64,000 nt of DNA from an uncultured delta proteobacterium (GCA_903906315.1 CAIVJW010000027.1:1-64000), one strand, 5' to 3'; numbered from the stretch's first letter, positions 1-9,448 are shown. A program made the numbers and translations. The notes: generated from the letters alone by a model not told the origin.

Positions 1-1
1 C

Positions 2-1651
2 CTGACGAACGAGGGCGGCGTCGGCTGCCTCTGCAAGCCGGGTGCGAGCCAGGGCTGCTACGACGGCCCCGCCGGCACGCTCGGCAAGGGCATCTGCAAG
101 GGCGGCACGCAGACCTGCAACGTGTGGGGCACCGAGTGGGGGACCTGCTTCGGAGAGGTGCTGCCGCAAGCGGAGAGCTGCGTCGCCGCGTCCGACTTCA
201 ACTGCGACGGCGTGCCCTCGGTCTGCAACAACGCCGGCGACGACTGCAACGCCGCCACCGGCCAGTGCGTCTCCTCGTGCTCCGCGGACCTGCTCGGCAC
301 GAGCTACATCGGCTGCGAATACTACCCGACGGTCACACCCACCGCGACCTCGGGCGGCAAGGTCGCGCCCGGCGCCGCAGGGCTTCACTTCGCCATCGCG
401 GTCTCGAACACGAGCGCCAAGGCGGCTAGCTTCACGATCACGCGCGGCGCGGGGTACACGACGACGGGCACGGTCGCCGCGAACAGCATCAACATCGTGC
501 AACTGCCCTGGGTCGCCGCGATCGACGCGAACATCACGGCGTCGGTGGTATCGACGAACGCCTCCGGGGGCGGCGCGTACCGGCTGGTCGCCAATCGACC
601 GGTCACCGTCTACCAATACAGCCCGCTCGAGTACAACTCGGGCGGCGTCTACTCGTACTCCGCGGACGCATCGCTCCTCCTCCCGGTGAACGCCTGGACG
701 GGCAGCTACATCGTCGCGGCCCGCAACACGTGGAGCGCGTGGCCGGGCTTCTACGAGGTCGTCGCCAGCCAGGCCGCGACCATGGTGACGCTCAGCCCCT
801 CGGCGACCGGCAAGATCATCAAGGCCGGCGGCGGGGTCACCGCCACCGGGACCGGCACCGTCGCGCTCGGCCAAGGCGACGTCCTGGTGGTCCTCTCGAA
901 CGTCGGCGGAGGCGGACCGGACATCTCGGACGTGACGGGCACGATCGTCACGGCGGACAAGCCCGTCGAGGTCTTCGGGGGTCACTACGCCACCGACGTC
1001 CCGTGGAACATCACCGCGGCCGACCACCTCGAGGAGGCGATGCTCCCGATGTCGGCGCTGTCGATGCAGTACATCGTGACCACGCCGCTCATCACGCCCG
1101 CGGCGACGAAGGACGAGGTCGTCCGCATCATCGCCACGGTGGCGGGGACGACGCTCGCCTACGATCCCCCGCAGGCCGGCTGGCCGACGAGCCTCGCCAG
1201 CGTCGGGCAGTACGTCGATGTCGGGCCGACGTCGGCCTCCGTCAAGATCACCGCGAACCACAAGATCCTCGTCGCGCAGTACATGCTCGGCGAGACGTAC
1301 GGCGGCGGCGCCGGCGACCCGGCCATGGCGCAGGCCGTGCCGATCGAGCAGTACCGGACGAAGTACCTCTTCCACGCGCCGACCAACTACGACACGAACT
1401 ACGTCAACATCACGGCCAAGACGGGCGAGGTCGTGACGCTCGACGGCGCCGTCCTCGCGCAGGCGACCTTCAGCGCCATCGGCGGCAACACGGGCTACTC
1501 CGTGGCTCGCGTCCTCCTGCCGAACGTGAACGGCGGCAACCACACGCTGTCGGCGCCGAACCCGGTCGGCATCAGCGTGTACGGCTACGGCCAGTACACG
1601 AGCTACTGGTACCCGGGCGGCCTCGACCTCAACTTCATCCCCGGACAGTGA
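2..1651 (+). CDS. IgGFc-binding-like surface protein, 5' end outside window
   Basis: The reading frame is open from the first bases, so the true start lies upstream; 549 residues are visible. The first ~100 are Cys-rich (CYDGPAGT, TQTCNVWG, CDGVPSVCNN, CSADLL), a spacing seen in myxobacterial surface proteins. From about residue 105 the segment beginning IGCEYYP opens a beta-rich region resembling the IgGFc-binding family, with repeated beta-strand motifs such as VTVYQYSPLEY and the ending LNFIPGQ. It is clearly related to the protein at 3836-5830, which has the equivalent VGCEYWPVDLDN segment. A cell-surface or secreted adhesin-like role is inferred; the signal peptide cannot be seen. No ligand can be assigned, and the family name does not prove immunoglobulin binding. 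Confidence 0.8.
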   Translation: MTNEGGVGCLCKPGASQGCYDGPAGTLGKGICKGGTQTCNVWGTEWGTCFGEVLPQAESCVAASDFNCDGVPSVCNNAGDDCNAATGQCVSSCSADLLGTSYIGCEYYPTVTPTATSGGKVAPGAAGLHFAIAVSNTSAKAASFTITRGAGYTTTGTVAANSINIVQLPWVAAIDANITASVVSTNASGGGAYRLVANRPVTVYQYSPLEYNSGGVYSYSADASLLLPVNAWTGSYIVAARNTWSAWPGFYEVVASQAATMVTLSPSATGKIIKAGGGVTATGTGTVALGQGDVLVVLSNVGGGGPDISDVTGTIVTADKPVEVFGGHYATDVPWNITAADHLEEAMLPMSALSMQYIVTTPLITPAATKDEVVRIIATVAGTTLAYDPPQAGWPTSLASVGQYVDVGPTSASVKITANHKILVAQYMLGETYGGGAGDPAMAQAVPIEQYRTKYLFHAPTNYDTNYVNITAKTGEVVTLDGAVLAQATFSAIGGNTGYSVARVLLPNVNGGNHTLSAPNPVGISVYGYGQYTSYWYPGGLDLNFIPGQ

Positions 1652-1688
1652 CGGCGGTGCGCTCGTAGCCTCGCCCCCCCGGCTCGCG

Positions 1689-1694
1689 TAGACT
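1689..1694 (+). promoter_or_regulatory. TAGACT -10-like hexamer, leaderless spacing
   Basis: TAGACT ends six bases before the GTG at 1701, so a start site 6-7 bases downstream would coincide with the start codon. No convincing -35 box or Shine-Dalgarno is visible. It belongs to the recurring TAGNNT pattern in this window. Confidence 0.45.
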
Positions 1695-1700
1695 TGCCTC

Positions 1701-3818
1701 GTGCGCCCGCTGCATCGCCGCCTGGGTTCCGCCCTCCTCGCCCTCGGATTCTCGGGCTCCGCCGCGGCCGCGTGCATCGCGACCGCGCCGTCCGGCATCC
1801 ACCGCCAGACCGACGAGGGCGGCGATGCCGGGGCCGGCGGCGATCAGGCCGGCTTCATCGACGCGAGCGGCCCCCCCGAGGCCGGCCTCGCCGACGTCGC
1901 GCCCGCCGACCCGCACGCGGTCATCGGCGCCGAGCCCGCGCACGGCCCGTTCAACGGCGGGCAGCGCGTGCTGGTGCGCGGCAAGGGCTTCGCGTCCAAG
2001 GTGCGGGTGTGGTTCGGCGACAAGGAGGCCGACCCGGCGAGCCTCGTCCAGATCGACACCGCCCGCGTCCAGGTCGCCGCCCCGCCGGGTAAGGCGGGGC
2101 CGGTCGACCTGAGCGCGCAGGACGGTGACGACGAGTCCACGCGCCGCACGCTCGTCGGCGGCTACGCCTACGACGCGCTCTACGCCGCCCCGAACGAGGG
2201 GCCGGTCGCGGGCGGCACGGTGATCGAGATCGTCGGGCAAGGCACGGCCTGGGGCGCCGCCACGACGGCGAAGGTCGACCAGAAGCCGTGCACCACGCTC
2301 GTGGTCGAGTCGAAGACGCTGCTCAGCTGCACGGTGCCGAAGGGCACGCCGGGGTCGAAGAGCCTCTCGGTGAAGACCGGCGACGACACGATCGTCGTCC
2401 TCGACGCGTACACCTACCAGGACAGCCAAAACGGCTTCAAAGGCGGCCTTTCGGGCCCGATCCTCGCCGGCAAGCTGCGCGTGCTCGTCTACGACAACTA
2501 CTCGGGCGACCCCATCGGCGGCGCGTACGCGGTCCTGGGTCCGAGCCTCGCCGGCGGCCTGGTGAAGCAGGCGGATGCCTCGGGGGTGATCCAGTTCGAC
2601 GACCCGTCGCTCACGTCGCCGAAGACCGTGACCGTGGCGGCGACGTGCCACTCGCCGATCACGTTCGTGGCCGAGCCGGTCGACACGGTGACCGCGTACC
2701 TGGACCCGGTGATGGACCCGTCGTGCGGTCAGGGCGGCGACCCCCCGCCCGTCGGCTACAAGCCGAGCGACCAGGGGATGATCTCGGGCGAGATCACCTG
2801 GGGCGCCGGCGTCGAGTTCAACAAGGCGCCGTGGAAGAACGTGCCTCCGCCGATCGGCCCGAACGAGAAGCAGACGGCCTACGTCTTCGTCGCGGGCGAG
2901 GACGCGACGGCGGCGTTCCAGGTCCCCTCCCCCGGCGCGGCGTCGGCCATCCACCCGGAGACGCCGGGCGAGAAAGGCTATGCGTTCAGCACGACGGCGT
3001 ACGCGGGCAACCGGTCGCTCTACGCGGTCGCGGGCATACAGGACGACACGCAGGTGCCGCCGACGTTCACGGCGTATGCGTTCGGCGTGGTGCGCGGGCT
3101 GCCCGTGCTGCCGGGCGGCGTGGTCGACCTCGTCTACATCCCGATGACGAAGACCCTCGACCAGGCGCTGACCTGGCAGGTCACCTCGCCCCCCCCCGGC
3201 CCGAAGGGGCCGGACCGGCTGCGCGCCTCGGTCGCGATCATGCTCGGCAACGACGGGTTCGCGTTGTTGCCCGCCGGTCAGCAGACGCCGCTGCTGCCGG
3301 TCGCGCCGACGCTGCCGTTCGTCGGCGTGCCGTCGCTCGACGGCGATCTCGCCGGCGCGCAGTACATCTCGTCGGCGCGCGCGGTGACCGGCCCGGCGTA
3401 CCAGGCGCCGATGTCGGTCGTGGGGCGCATGCTCTCGAACACGACGAGCCAGCCCGTGGTGGTCGACGGGTTCGTCGGCATCCCGACCCTCGGCACGCCG
3501 GCCCAGAACGCGGCGTGGGACGGGCATCACCTCGCGACGACGTACGCGAAGGGCGCGCCCGTCGACCTCACCGTGTACGACGTGACGGCGGCGAACGGGC
3601 TGATCCACTGGACGATCGCGGTGCCCGGCGGCGACAACGAGGTCGAGCTGCCGGACCTCTCGGGGTTCGATCGCGCGGGGCTCCGGCCCGGGCCGGTGCT
3701 CATCAGCGTGCTGGGCGGCCGGGTCGCCGGCTTCGACTACAAGCAGCTGCGCTACCGGGACATGCGACAGCAGGGCATGACCGCGTTCGCGCTCGACTAC
3801 TTCAACGCGCACCTGTGA
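1701..3818 (+). CDS. Exported IPT/TIG-domain protein
   Basis: 705 residues with a GTG start. The N-terminus has a basic stretch, a hydrophobic core and Cys25 after AAAA, giving a signal peptide and possibly a lipoprotein (the lipobox is weak). A Gly/Asp/Ala-rich linker follows. Two IPT/TIG immunoglobulin-like modules lie at about residues 72-158 and 160-237 (characteristic GPFNGGQRV and GPVAGGTV segments). Next comes a module resembling carboxypeptidase-regulatory or peptidase-associated folds (about 250-345, GKLRVLVYDNYSG). The long C-terminal half is unrecognised. It sits between two IgGFc-like paralogues in the same direction, 17 bases ahead of the second, so the three probably form one surface-protein locus. 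Function is unknown; adhesion or envelope scaffolding is inference. Confidence 0.8.
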   Translation: MRPLHRRLGSALLALGFSGSAAAACIATAPSGIHRQTDEGGDAGAGGDQAGFIDASGPPEAGLADVAPADPHAVIGAEPAHGPFNGGQRVLVRGKGFASKVRVWFGDKEADPASLVQIDTARVQVAAPPGKAGPVDLSAQDGDDESTRRTLVGGYAYDALYAAPNEGPVAGGTVIEIVGQGTAWGAATTAKVDQKPCTTLVVESKTLLSCTVPKGTPGSKSLSVKTGDDTIVVLDAYTYQDSQNGFKGGLSGPILAGKLRVLVYDNYSGDPIGGAYAVLGPSLAGGLVKQADASGVIQFDDPSLTSPKTVTVAATCHSPITFVAEPVDTVTAYLDPVMDPSCGQGGDPPPVGYKPSDQGMISGEITWGAGVEFNKAPWKNVPPPIGPNEKQTAYVFVAGEDATAAFQVPSPGAASAIHPETPGEKGYAFSTTAYAGNRSLYAVAGIQDDTQVPPTFTAYAFGVVRGLPVLPGGVVDLVYIPMTKTLDQALTWQVTSPPPGPKGPDRLRASVAIMLGNDGFALLPAGQQTPLLPVAPTLPFVGVPSLDGDLAGAQYISSARAVTGPAYQAPMSVVGRMLSNTTSQPVVVDGFVGIPTLGTPAQNAAWDGHHLATTYAKGAPVDLTVYDVTAANGLIHWTIAVPGGDNEVELPDLSGFDRAGLRPGPVLISVLGGRVAGFDYKQLRYRDMRQQGMTAFALDYFNAHL

Positions 3819-3835
3819 CGCGCGGCGAGCTGACG

Positions 3836-5830
3836 ATGCGCGCCCGATCCACCCGCCCCCTGCGCCTCGCGGCGCTCGGCGTGATCGCGTTCGCCGGGTG
3901 CTTCGACCTCTCGACGCGGTGGGAAGGCGAGCCCGGCACCACACCGCAGGCGACCGGCCCGACGTGCGCGATCGGCGAGGTGCGGTGCGCGGCGGTGCTC
4001 GAGCGCTGCGAGGCCGGGCCGAGCGGCGCGGCGTTCGTCGTCCTCGACGACTGCGCGAAGCGCGGGGAGGTGTGCGCCACGACGCTCGGCAAGTGCGCGG
4101 CGTGCGCGCCCGGCCGCGCCGCGTGCGACGGGCTCGAGGTGCGCGAGTGCCGGCCGGACGGGACGGTCGCCGAGCTGAAGGAGACCTGCGATGCGTCGAA
4201 GGGGGAGGCCTGCCGTGAGGGCGGTTGCATGAACCTCTGCTCGCTCGCCGCCAAGCAGCGCAGCAACGTCGGCTGCGAGTACTGGCCCGTGGATCTCGAC
4301 AACGCGATGATCGACGCGACCAGCAACGCCTCGGCACAGCAGTTCGCGGTCGTGGTCTCCAATCCGCAGCCCGATCTGCCCGTGGTCGTGAAGGTCTGGC
4401 AGGACGACGGCGCGCCCGGAGACCCGCCCGCGCCCTACGAGATCGCGAGCGCGATCCTCGCGCCGCTCAACCTTCAGGTCTTCAAGCTGGGGCCCCGCGA
4501 GGTCGATGGCAGCCCGGCCGGCGAGTACAACACCGGCACGCACACGGCGCTCACGCGCCACGCGTACAAGGTCACGTCGAACTACCCGGTCGTCGCCTAC
4601 CAGTTCAACCCGCTCGACAACGTCAACGTGTTCTCGAACGACGCGTCGCTGCTCAAGCCGCGCGAAGCGCTCGAGGTCGCGGACGGCACGATGCAGCCGG
4701 CGTACGTGGTCGCGGGCTGGCCTCAGACGATCGCGATCACCGACGACCCGAGCACGAATTTCAGCTCGAACTACCCGATCGCGCTCCGCGCGTTCCTGAC
4801 GATCGTCGGCACGAAGGAGGGCACGCACGTCCGCGTCCGGACGAGGGCGCGCGTGGTCGGCGGCGGGCCCGTCGCGGAGACGCCCATCGGCGGCGTCATC
4901 GACGCGACGCTGGGCGCGTTCGACGTGCTGAACCTCGAGACCGACGACTTCAACGGGGATTTCACCGGGTCGATCGTCGAGACCGACGCGGCCGTCGCGG
5001 TGTTCACCGGCAGCGAGGCGAGCGACGCGCCGCACTTCACGACGCTCTCCGACCGGCGCTGCTGCGCCGACCACCTCGAGGACCAGCTCGACCCGCTGCG
5101 CGCGCAGGGCAAGGCGTTCGCGATCGCGCACGATGCGAGCCGCACGAAGGCCGTCGCCCTCGCGGGCGGGCAGATCGCGGTCGTGCCCGAGCCCGACTAC
5201 GTGCGCTTCGTCGCGGCGTCCGAGGCGGGCGCGACGGTGCGCACGACGCTCGACCCGCCGGACGACGTCCTCCACCTGATGAGCATGGGCGACTTCCGCG
5301 AGGTCACGGCGCTGCGCGACTTCATGGTCGACAGCACGGACCCGATCACGGTCGAGCAGGTGATGGGCAGCCAGGACACGGCCGGCGTGAAGCGCGGCCT
5401 GCCGGGCGGCGACCCGAGCATCCTGATCGAGCCCCCGATCGAGCAGTTTCGCAGCGACTACGTGTTTCTCACGCCGGATAAATACATGTTCGACTTCGTC
5501 ACCGTCGTCGCGCCGCCGGGCGCCACGGTGCTGCTCGACGAGACGCAGCTCGGCGACCAGGTGTGCGAGGTCGCTCCGGCCGACGGGCTGACGATGGATC
5601 AGCGCGGCAACCAGCCGCCGTCGCTGCTGGTCTACCGCTGTCAGCTGAGCTTCCCAGTCATCGACCCGGCCGCCTCGCCGCCGACCGTGAAGCCGGGCAC
5701 GCAGAACGACGGCGTGCACCGCATCCGCGCCGACGTGCCGGTCGGGGTCGTCGTGACGGGCTTCGACGCGTACGTGAGCTACGCCTACGCGGGCGGGCAG
5801 GATCTGCGGGAGATCGCCGCGCCGAGGTGA
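3836..5830 (+). CDS. IgGFc-binding-like lipoprotein, paralogue of the 2-1651 gene
   Basis: 664 residues. The open frame runs much further upstream, but the ATG at 3836 gives a proper lipoprotein signal peptide (basic start, LAALGVIAF core, AGC lipobox with Cys22) and follows the previous stop by 17 bases. Residues ~40-130 carry many Cys pairs (PTCAIGEVRC, CAACAPGRAACDG). From about residue 140 the segment SNVGCEYWPVDLDN opens a beta-rich IgGFc-binding-like region, shared with the first gene of the window. It is likely anchored in the outer membrane and surface exposed. The shared layout of a Cys-rich head and IgGFc-like body suggests duplication. Ligand unknown. Confidence 0.82.
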   Translation: MRARSTRPLRLAALGVIAFAGCFDLSTRWEGEPGTTPQATGPTCAIGEVRCAAVLERCEAGPSGAAFVVLDDCAKRGEVCATTLGKCAACAPGRAACDGLEVRECRPDGTVAELKETCDASKGEACREGGCMNLCSLAAKQRSNVGCEYWPVDLDNAMIDATSNASAQQFAVVVSNPQPDLPVVVKVWQDDGAPGDPPAPYEIASAILAPLNLQVFKLGPREVDGSPAGEYNTGTHTALTRHAYKVTSNYPVVAYQFNPLDNVNVFSNDASLLKPREALEVADGTMQPAYVVAGWPQTIAITDDPSTNFSSNYPIALRAFLTIVGTKEGTHVRVRTRARVVGGGPVAETPIGGVIDATLGAFDVLNLETDDFNGDFTGSIVETDAAVAVFTGSEASDAPHFTTLSDRRCCADHLEDQLDPLRAQGKAFAIAHDASRTKAVALAGGQIAVVPEPDYVRFVAASEAGATVRTTLDPPDDVLHLMSMGDFREVTALRDFMVDSTDPITVEQVMGSQDTAGVKRGLPGGDPSILIEPPIEQFRSDYVFLTPDKYMFDFVTVVAPPGATVLLDETQLGDQVCEVAPADGLTMDQRGNQPPSLLVYRCQLSFPVIDPAASPPTVKPGTQNDGVHRIRADVPVGVVVTGFDAYVSYAYAGGQDLREIAAPR

Positions 5831-5865
5831 GACTGGCCCGGTCGACGGCGCCAGGCGGCGTGAGG

Positions 5866-5871
5866 TAGAGT
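5866..5871 (+). promoter_or_regulatory. TAGAGT -10-like hexamer, leaderless spacing
   Basis: TAGAGT is followed by six bases and the ATG at 5878. A TCGACG sequence lies 18 bases upstream of it (5842-5847), one mismatch from the TTGACG used at the tRNA promoter at 56491. A start site at or next to the ATG is predicted. Confidence 0.5.
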
Positions 5872-5877
5872 CGCAAC

Positions 5878-6207
5878 ATGCCGCTGCGCACGCTCTCCCA
5901 GAAAGACCGACTCCGCCTCATTCGCTTCGTGTGCTCGTTCGTGTGGGCGGACCTCGAGGTCCACGCGCGCGAGCGCGCGTTCGTCCACAAGCTGGTGAAG
6001 CGCTTCCACCTCGACGCCGAGGAGGCCGCCCACGTGGAGGAGTGGCTGAAGGTGCCGCCGCGGCCCGAGGAGGTCGACCCGCAGCGCATCCCGCCGGAGC
6101 ACCGCAAGCTCTTCCTCGACACGATCAAGCAGGCCATCGCGGCGGACGGGCGCATCGACGAGGAGGAGCGCGAGAGCTTCGAGGTCCTCGAGCAGCTGCT
6201 CCGCTGA
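5878..6207 (+). CDS. TerB-like small cytoplasmic protein
   Basis: 109 residues, all-helical and acidic, with no signal peptide. Two helical halves carry TerB-family features: an early WADLEVHARER segment and a C-terminal AADGRIDEEERESFEVL segment, the usual acidic motif that in TerB-type proteins may bind a metal. TerB-like proteins are found in stress and membrane-associated systems, but no ter cluster is present here, so tellurite resistance should not be inferred. It stands alone, downstream of the surface-protein locus and convergent with the metalloprotease gene. A leaderless transcript is likely from the hexamer at 5866. Confidence 0.75.
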   Translation: MPLRTLSQKDRLRLIRFVCSFVWADLEVHARERAFVHKLVKRFHLDAEEAAHVEEWLKVPPRPEEVDPQRIPPEHRKLFLDTIKQAIAADGRIDEEERESFEVLEQLLR

Positions 6208-6319
6208 AGTCCGCGCTTCGCGAGCCCGTGCAAGCACCGTTCGCGGCGGGCCATCGACCGCCTGACGAGGCCCGCGCCGGCGCGCGCGGCGCCGGGGCCG
6301 CCGCGCACGCCGCGCGAGG

Positions 6320-8167
6320 TCACCGACGCGATCGGGCGATCGCGCGGCCGAGGGCGGGCGGGGGCTCCGCGCCGATCGGGGCGAGCGGCCAGCGCGCGAG
6401 GAGCGGCGCCGGCGCACCCGGGCCGCTCTGGCGGATCGCGCGCACGCACTCGCCGACGAGGAGCCGACGCGGGCCGTAGGCGGTGCCGCTCGCGGCGTCG
6501 GCGTCCATGAGGCGCGTGGGCGTGTCGACGCCGAAATCGTCGGGGTGCCCTGGGTCGTCGAGCAGCACGTGCCCGATCTCGTGCGCGAGCGCGAAGGAGG
6601 CGCGATCGGCCCGAATCGCCGCGCGATCGAGGAGCACGACGTTCTGCAAGGCGCCGCCGTCGGCCGAGATGAACGACTCGCCGATGCGGCCGCCGCCGCC
6701 GAAGCTCGCGACCATCACGACCTCGATCGTCGTCGGGTCGCCGTCGTCGAAGGCCTTGAGGAGCGCCCGCTCCTCGACGGTGCCAGCGATCGCGTCGACG
6801 TCGCCGAAGTGCTGGAGGCCGTCCTCGAGATCGACCACGCCGAGGCACGCCGTCATCGTCCCGTCGGTGCTCACCGGTCCCGCGCGCGGCGGCTCGATCG
6901 CGGCGAGGCCACCACCGGGACGGCGCACGAGCACGTCAGCGGTGGGCAGCGCGCCGGCGCCGATCCGCGGGTTGTCGGAGACGCGCGCGACGAAGCCGGC
7001 GCCGCCGACGGCGCTCGCGAGCAGGCGGGCAGCCGCCGCGGGCGGCGTGCCCGCGGGAACCGGTACCGAAACGTCGCGCCCATCGACCCGGACGCGGAGC
7101 TGCCCGCCCGACGCGGGGAGGCCATGGTCGCAGCCGATCGCGATCAGGTGCGGGGGCGGTGGGTCGACGATGCGCACGTCGAGCGCGTCGGGCGGCCCGA
7201 AGCTCACGCCGCAGGCGCCCCAGAGGCCATTCGCGCGCCGGACCTCCTCGCGGACGAGCCGCAGCGCGCCCGCGTCGTCGCCGCCCATCGGAGGCGGACC
7301 GCCGGGCCTCGCGCAGACCATCACGACGCGCAGGCGCGCCCGGTAGCGATCGATCGGCCCGAGATCGCTCCGCCGCGGACCGCCAACGCGGATCCCCTGC
7401 AGCGGGTCGCCCCGGTCGGTGCCCACGACCAACGCGCCGCCGAGCTCGGCCTTGATCGAGCGATCGACGACGGTGGGGTGGCGCCGATCGATGTCGTCGG
7501 CGACCGCGCGGATCGCGCGCGTCGAGCCGCAGACCGATCCCTCGGGCGCCCCCGCGAGGCACGGGACTTCGCCGAGCGGAACGCCGGCGAGGCGATCGAT
7601 CACCGCGCCCGAGGCGGCGAGCGAGGCGATCGTCACCGTGCCCGGGAGGTCGTCGCGCGCGGCAACGATCACGACGCGGAGGGCGTCCGGATCGTGCGTG
7701 TCCGCGAACGGGTCGTCGGCGACGCGCTCGGGCGGGGTGCGCTGAAGGGACGCATGAGACGTCGCGGGGTCCACGAGGCGGCCGTCGCCGTCGAAGAAGC
7801 GCGCCTCGATCACCGCGACGGCGAGCGGCCGGCCGTCGACGACGAGCTCGGCGCGCCCGGGGACGGTCCCCTCGATCTCGACTCGCGCGCGGGCGGGGAC
7901 GCGCGCTGAAGCTCCAGCGATCTTGCCGTCGACGACCACGCGAACGCGCTCCGCGCCCGCGCGGACGACGACGTCGTGCCCGGCGATCGGCACGCGCGCC
8001 GGCGCGATCGATCCGAGCGCGCCGGGGAGGTCGCGTCGAACGGCGACCACGAGGGAGTCGTCCGCACGCGAGGAGCCCGCGACGATCATGGCCGCGAACG
8101 CCGCCAACGCCGCGGGCGCCGCGAGGACGAGCCGCGCGCGGCGGAGAGCTTTGCGGCGCAGCGTCAC
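6320..8167 (-). CDS. Secreted zincin-type metalloprotease
   Basis: 615 residues from the GTG at 8167, chosen because it gives a signal peptide (basic MTLRRKALRR start, Ala-rich core, cut near SRADD). A beta-rich N-terminal part is followed by a C-terminal catalytic region with the zinc motif HEIGH at residues 529-533, continuing VLLDDPGH. The third histidine lies 12 residues after the first instead of the 10 of classical metzincins, so the family is not a standard matrixin or astacin. Downstream DTPTRLMDAD may represent the Met-turn region. It was called in the longest frame only after discarding an upstream extension that overlaps the next gene. Substrate unknown; extracellular proteolysis is inferred. 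Confidence 0.75.
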   Translation of the reverse strand: MTLRRKALRRARLVLAAPAALAAFAAMIVAGSSRADDSLVVAVRRDLPGALGSIAPARVPIAGHDVVVRAGAERVRVVVDGKIAGASARVPARARVEIEGTVPGRAELVVDGRPLAVAVIEARFFDGDGRLVDPATSHASLQRTPPERVADDPFADTHDPDALRVVIVAARDDLPGTVTIASLAASGAVIDRLAGVPLGEVPCLAGAPEGSVCGSTRAIRAVADDIDRRHPTVVDRSIKAELGGALVVGTDRGDPLQGIRVGGPRRSDLGPIDRYRARLRVVMVCARPGGPPPMGGDDAGALRLVREEVRRANGLWGACGVSFGPPDALDVRIVDPPPPHLIAIGCDHGLPASGGQLRVRVDGRDVSVPVPAGTPPAAAARLLASAVGGAGFVARVSDNPRIGAGALPTADVLVRRPGGGLAAIEPPRAGPVSTDGTMTACLGVVDLEDGLQHFGDVDAIAGTVEERALLKAFDDGDPTTIEVVMVASFGGGGRIGESFISADGGALQNVVLLDRAAIRADRASFALAHEIGHVLLDDPGHPDDFGVDTPTRLMDADAASGTAYGPRRLLVGECVRAIRQSGPGAPAPLLARWPLAPIGAEPPPALGRAIARSRR

Positions 8168-8175
8168 GGCCCGTG

Positions 8176-8181
8176 AAGATA
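8176..8181 (-). promoter_or_regulatory. TATCTT -10-like hexamer near start
   Basis: Read on the minus strand, TATCTT is followed by eight bases and the GTG at 8167. A leader of only 1-2 bases is predicted; no Shine-Dalgarno is visible. Confidence 0.35.
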
Positions 8182-8220
8182 GCCCGGCCAACGCACGCGC
8201 GCCGGCAAGGGCCGCGAGCG

Positions 8221-9432
8221 CTACTCCGTCCAGCCCCACTGCAGGCGGCGGAATCGCGGCTCGACGAGCACCTCGCCGCCGGGGTCGAGCGCCGCCTGCT
8301 GCACGAGCGCGGCCCACACGGCGGAGCAGAGCGCCTTCGACTCGAGCAGCTCGCCTGCGACGGCGAGGGCGCGATCGTGCTCGCCGACGTCCCAGAGCGC
8401 GGCGGCGGCGAGGCCGCGGAGGTGCTCTCGCTCCGGATCGGCCGCGACGTCGCCGAGCGATGCGACGAGGTCGGGCCGCCCGTAGCCACGCGCCAGGCAG
8501 CGCGCGGCGCGCACGGCCGTCTCCTCGCCGAGCGGCTGCGTGCGCACGAGCGCCTCCAGCATCGTGCGGGCCGACGCGATGCGCGCGTCGCCGAGGCGGA
8601 AGAGGAAGGTCGTGTCCTTGTCGGAGCTCGGGCGATCGCTGAGCCGGGCGATGAGCTCGGACGTCGGGCGCGCGGCGGGCGCCGTCGGGGTGGGCTCGAG
8701 CGCCCAGGCGACGAACGCCCACGCGGCGCGAGAGCTTTCCGGGCCGATGACGGCCTTGGATCGCGCCTCCTCGAGCGGCGCGTGATCACCGGCGCGCGTG
8801 GCGACCTCGGCGAGCACGAGCCACCGGCCGAGGTGCCGCTCGGCGTCGCGCAGGACGGCGAGCGCGGGCGCGATGCCCGGCGGCAACGCCTTCGCGCGCG
8901 CGAGGGGCACGAAGAGCTCGACGCACAGGGCGATCCGATGGCTCTCCTTGATCATCGGCGCGACGGACGCGAGGTGCGCGCCGCTCGGCTCGCCGCGCGC
9001 GAGCCGCGCGACCTCGGCCGCGAACGCGACGTGCGCGTGTCGGCTGCCGGCCATCCGCGCGAGCGGCGCGGAGAGCGCGGCGTCGGCGGTGAAGCACGCG
9101 GCCGACAAGGTCGCGAAGCCGCCGCCGTCCTCCGACGCGAGCGCCGCCGCGAGGATCGGCACGACGCGCTTGTCGCCCGCCTCCGCCAGCGCGCGCACCG
9201 CGCCTGCCCAGAGCTCGCGATCGAACGACTTGCGCCGCGCGAGCACCTCCGCGGCGGCGACGAGCGCGCTGCGAAGCGGTGGCGCGCCAGCGGCCATCGC
9301 CCGCGCCGCGCCCGCGAGCTTGGCCTCCGACACAGGACGCCGCTTCAGCGCGGAGTCGACCTCGGCGACGACTCGCCGCTGCACTGACGCGATGGCCTCG
9401 CGCCCCTTTTTCCGCCCCGCGACCACGTTCAT
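8221..9432 (-). CDS. Alpha-helical repeat protein (HEAT-like), function unknown
   Basis: 403 residues from the ATG at 9432; the frame runs 108 bases further up, but that part is compositionally unlike a protein start. The sequence is Ala/Leu-rich with regularly spaced helical pairs (AVRALAEAGDKRVVPILAAAL, AARCLARGYGRPDLVASLG), consistent with HEAT or armadillo-like repeats, which usually scaffold protein contacts. No signal peptide or membrane segment is seen, so it is probably cytoplasmic. It lies 53 bases upstream of the metalloprotease gene on the same strand and could be co-transcribed, though that gene appears to have its own promoter. I do not recognise a specific family. Confidence 0.65.
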   Translation of the reverse strand: MNVVAGRKKGREAIASVQRRVVAEVDSALKRRPVSEAKLAGAARAMAAGAPPLRSALVAAAEVLARRKSFDRELWAGAVRALAEAGDKRVVPILAAALASEDGGGFATLSAACFTADAALSAPLARMAGSRHAHVAFAAEVARLARGEPSGAHLASVAPMIKESHRIALCVELFVPLARAKALPPGIAPALAVLRDAERHLGRWLVLAEVATRAGDHAPLEEARSKAVIGPESSRAAWAFVAWALEPTPTAPAARPTSELIARLSDRPSSDKDTTFLFRLGDARIASARTMLEALVRTQPLGEETAVRAARCLARGYGRPDLVASLGDVAADPEREHLRGLAAAALWDVGEHDRALAVAGELLESKALCSAVWAALVQQAALDPGGEVLVEPRFRRLQWGWTE

Positions 9433-9442
9433 CGAGGAACGG

Positions 9443-9448
9443 AGCCTA
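9443..9448 (-). promoter_or_regulatory. TAGGCT -10-like hexamer
   Basis: On the minus strand TAGGCT is followed by ten bases and the ATG at 9432, predicting a leader of about three bases. Confidence 0.3.

Noticed and set aside
6230-6320. GC-rich hairpins as a terminator between the TerB-like and metalloprotease genes
   Set aside because: Stems can be drawn, but there is no T-run on either strand, so they are likely composition effects.
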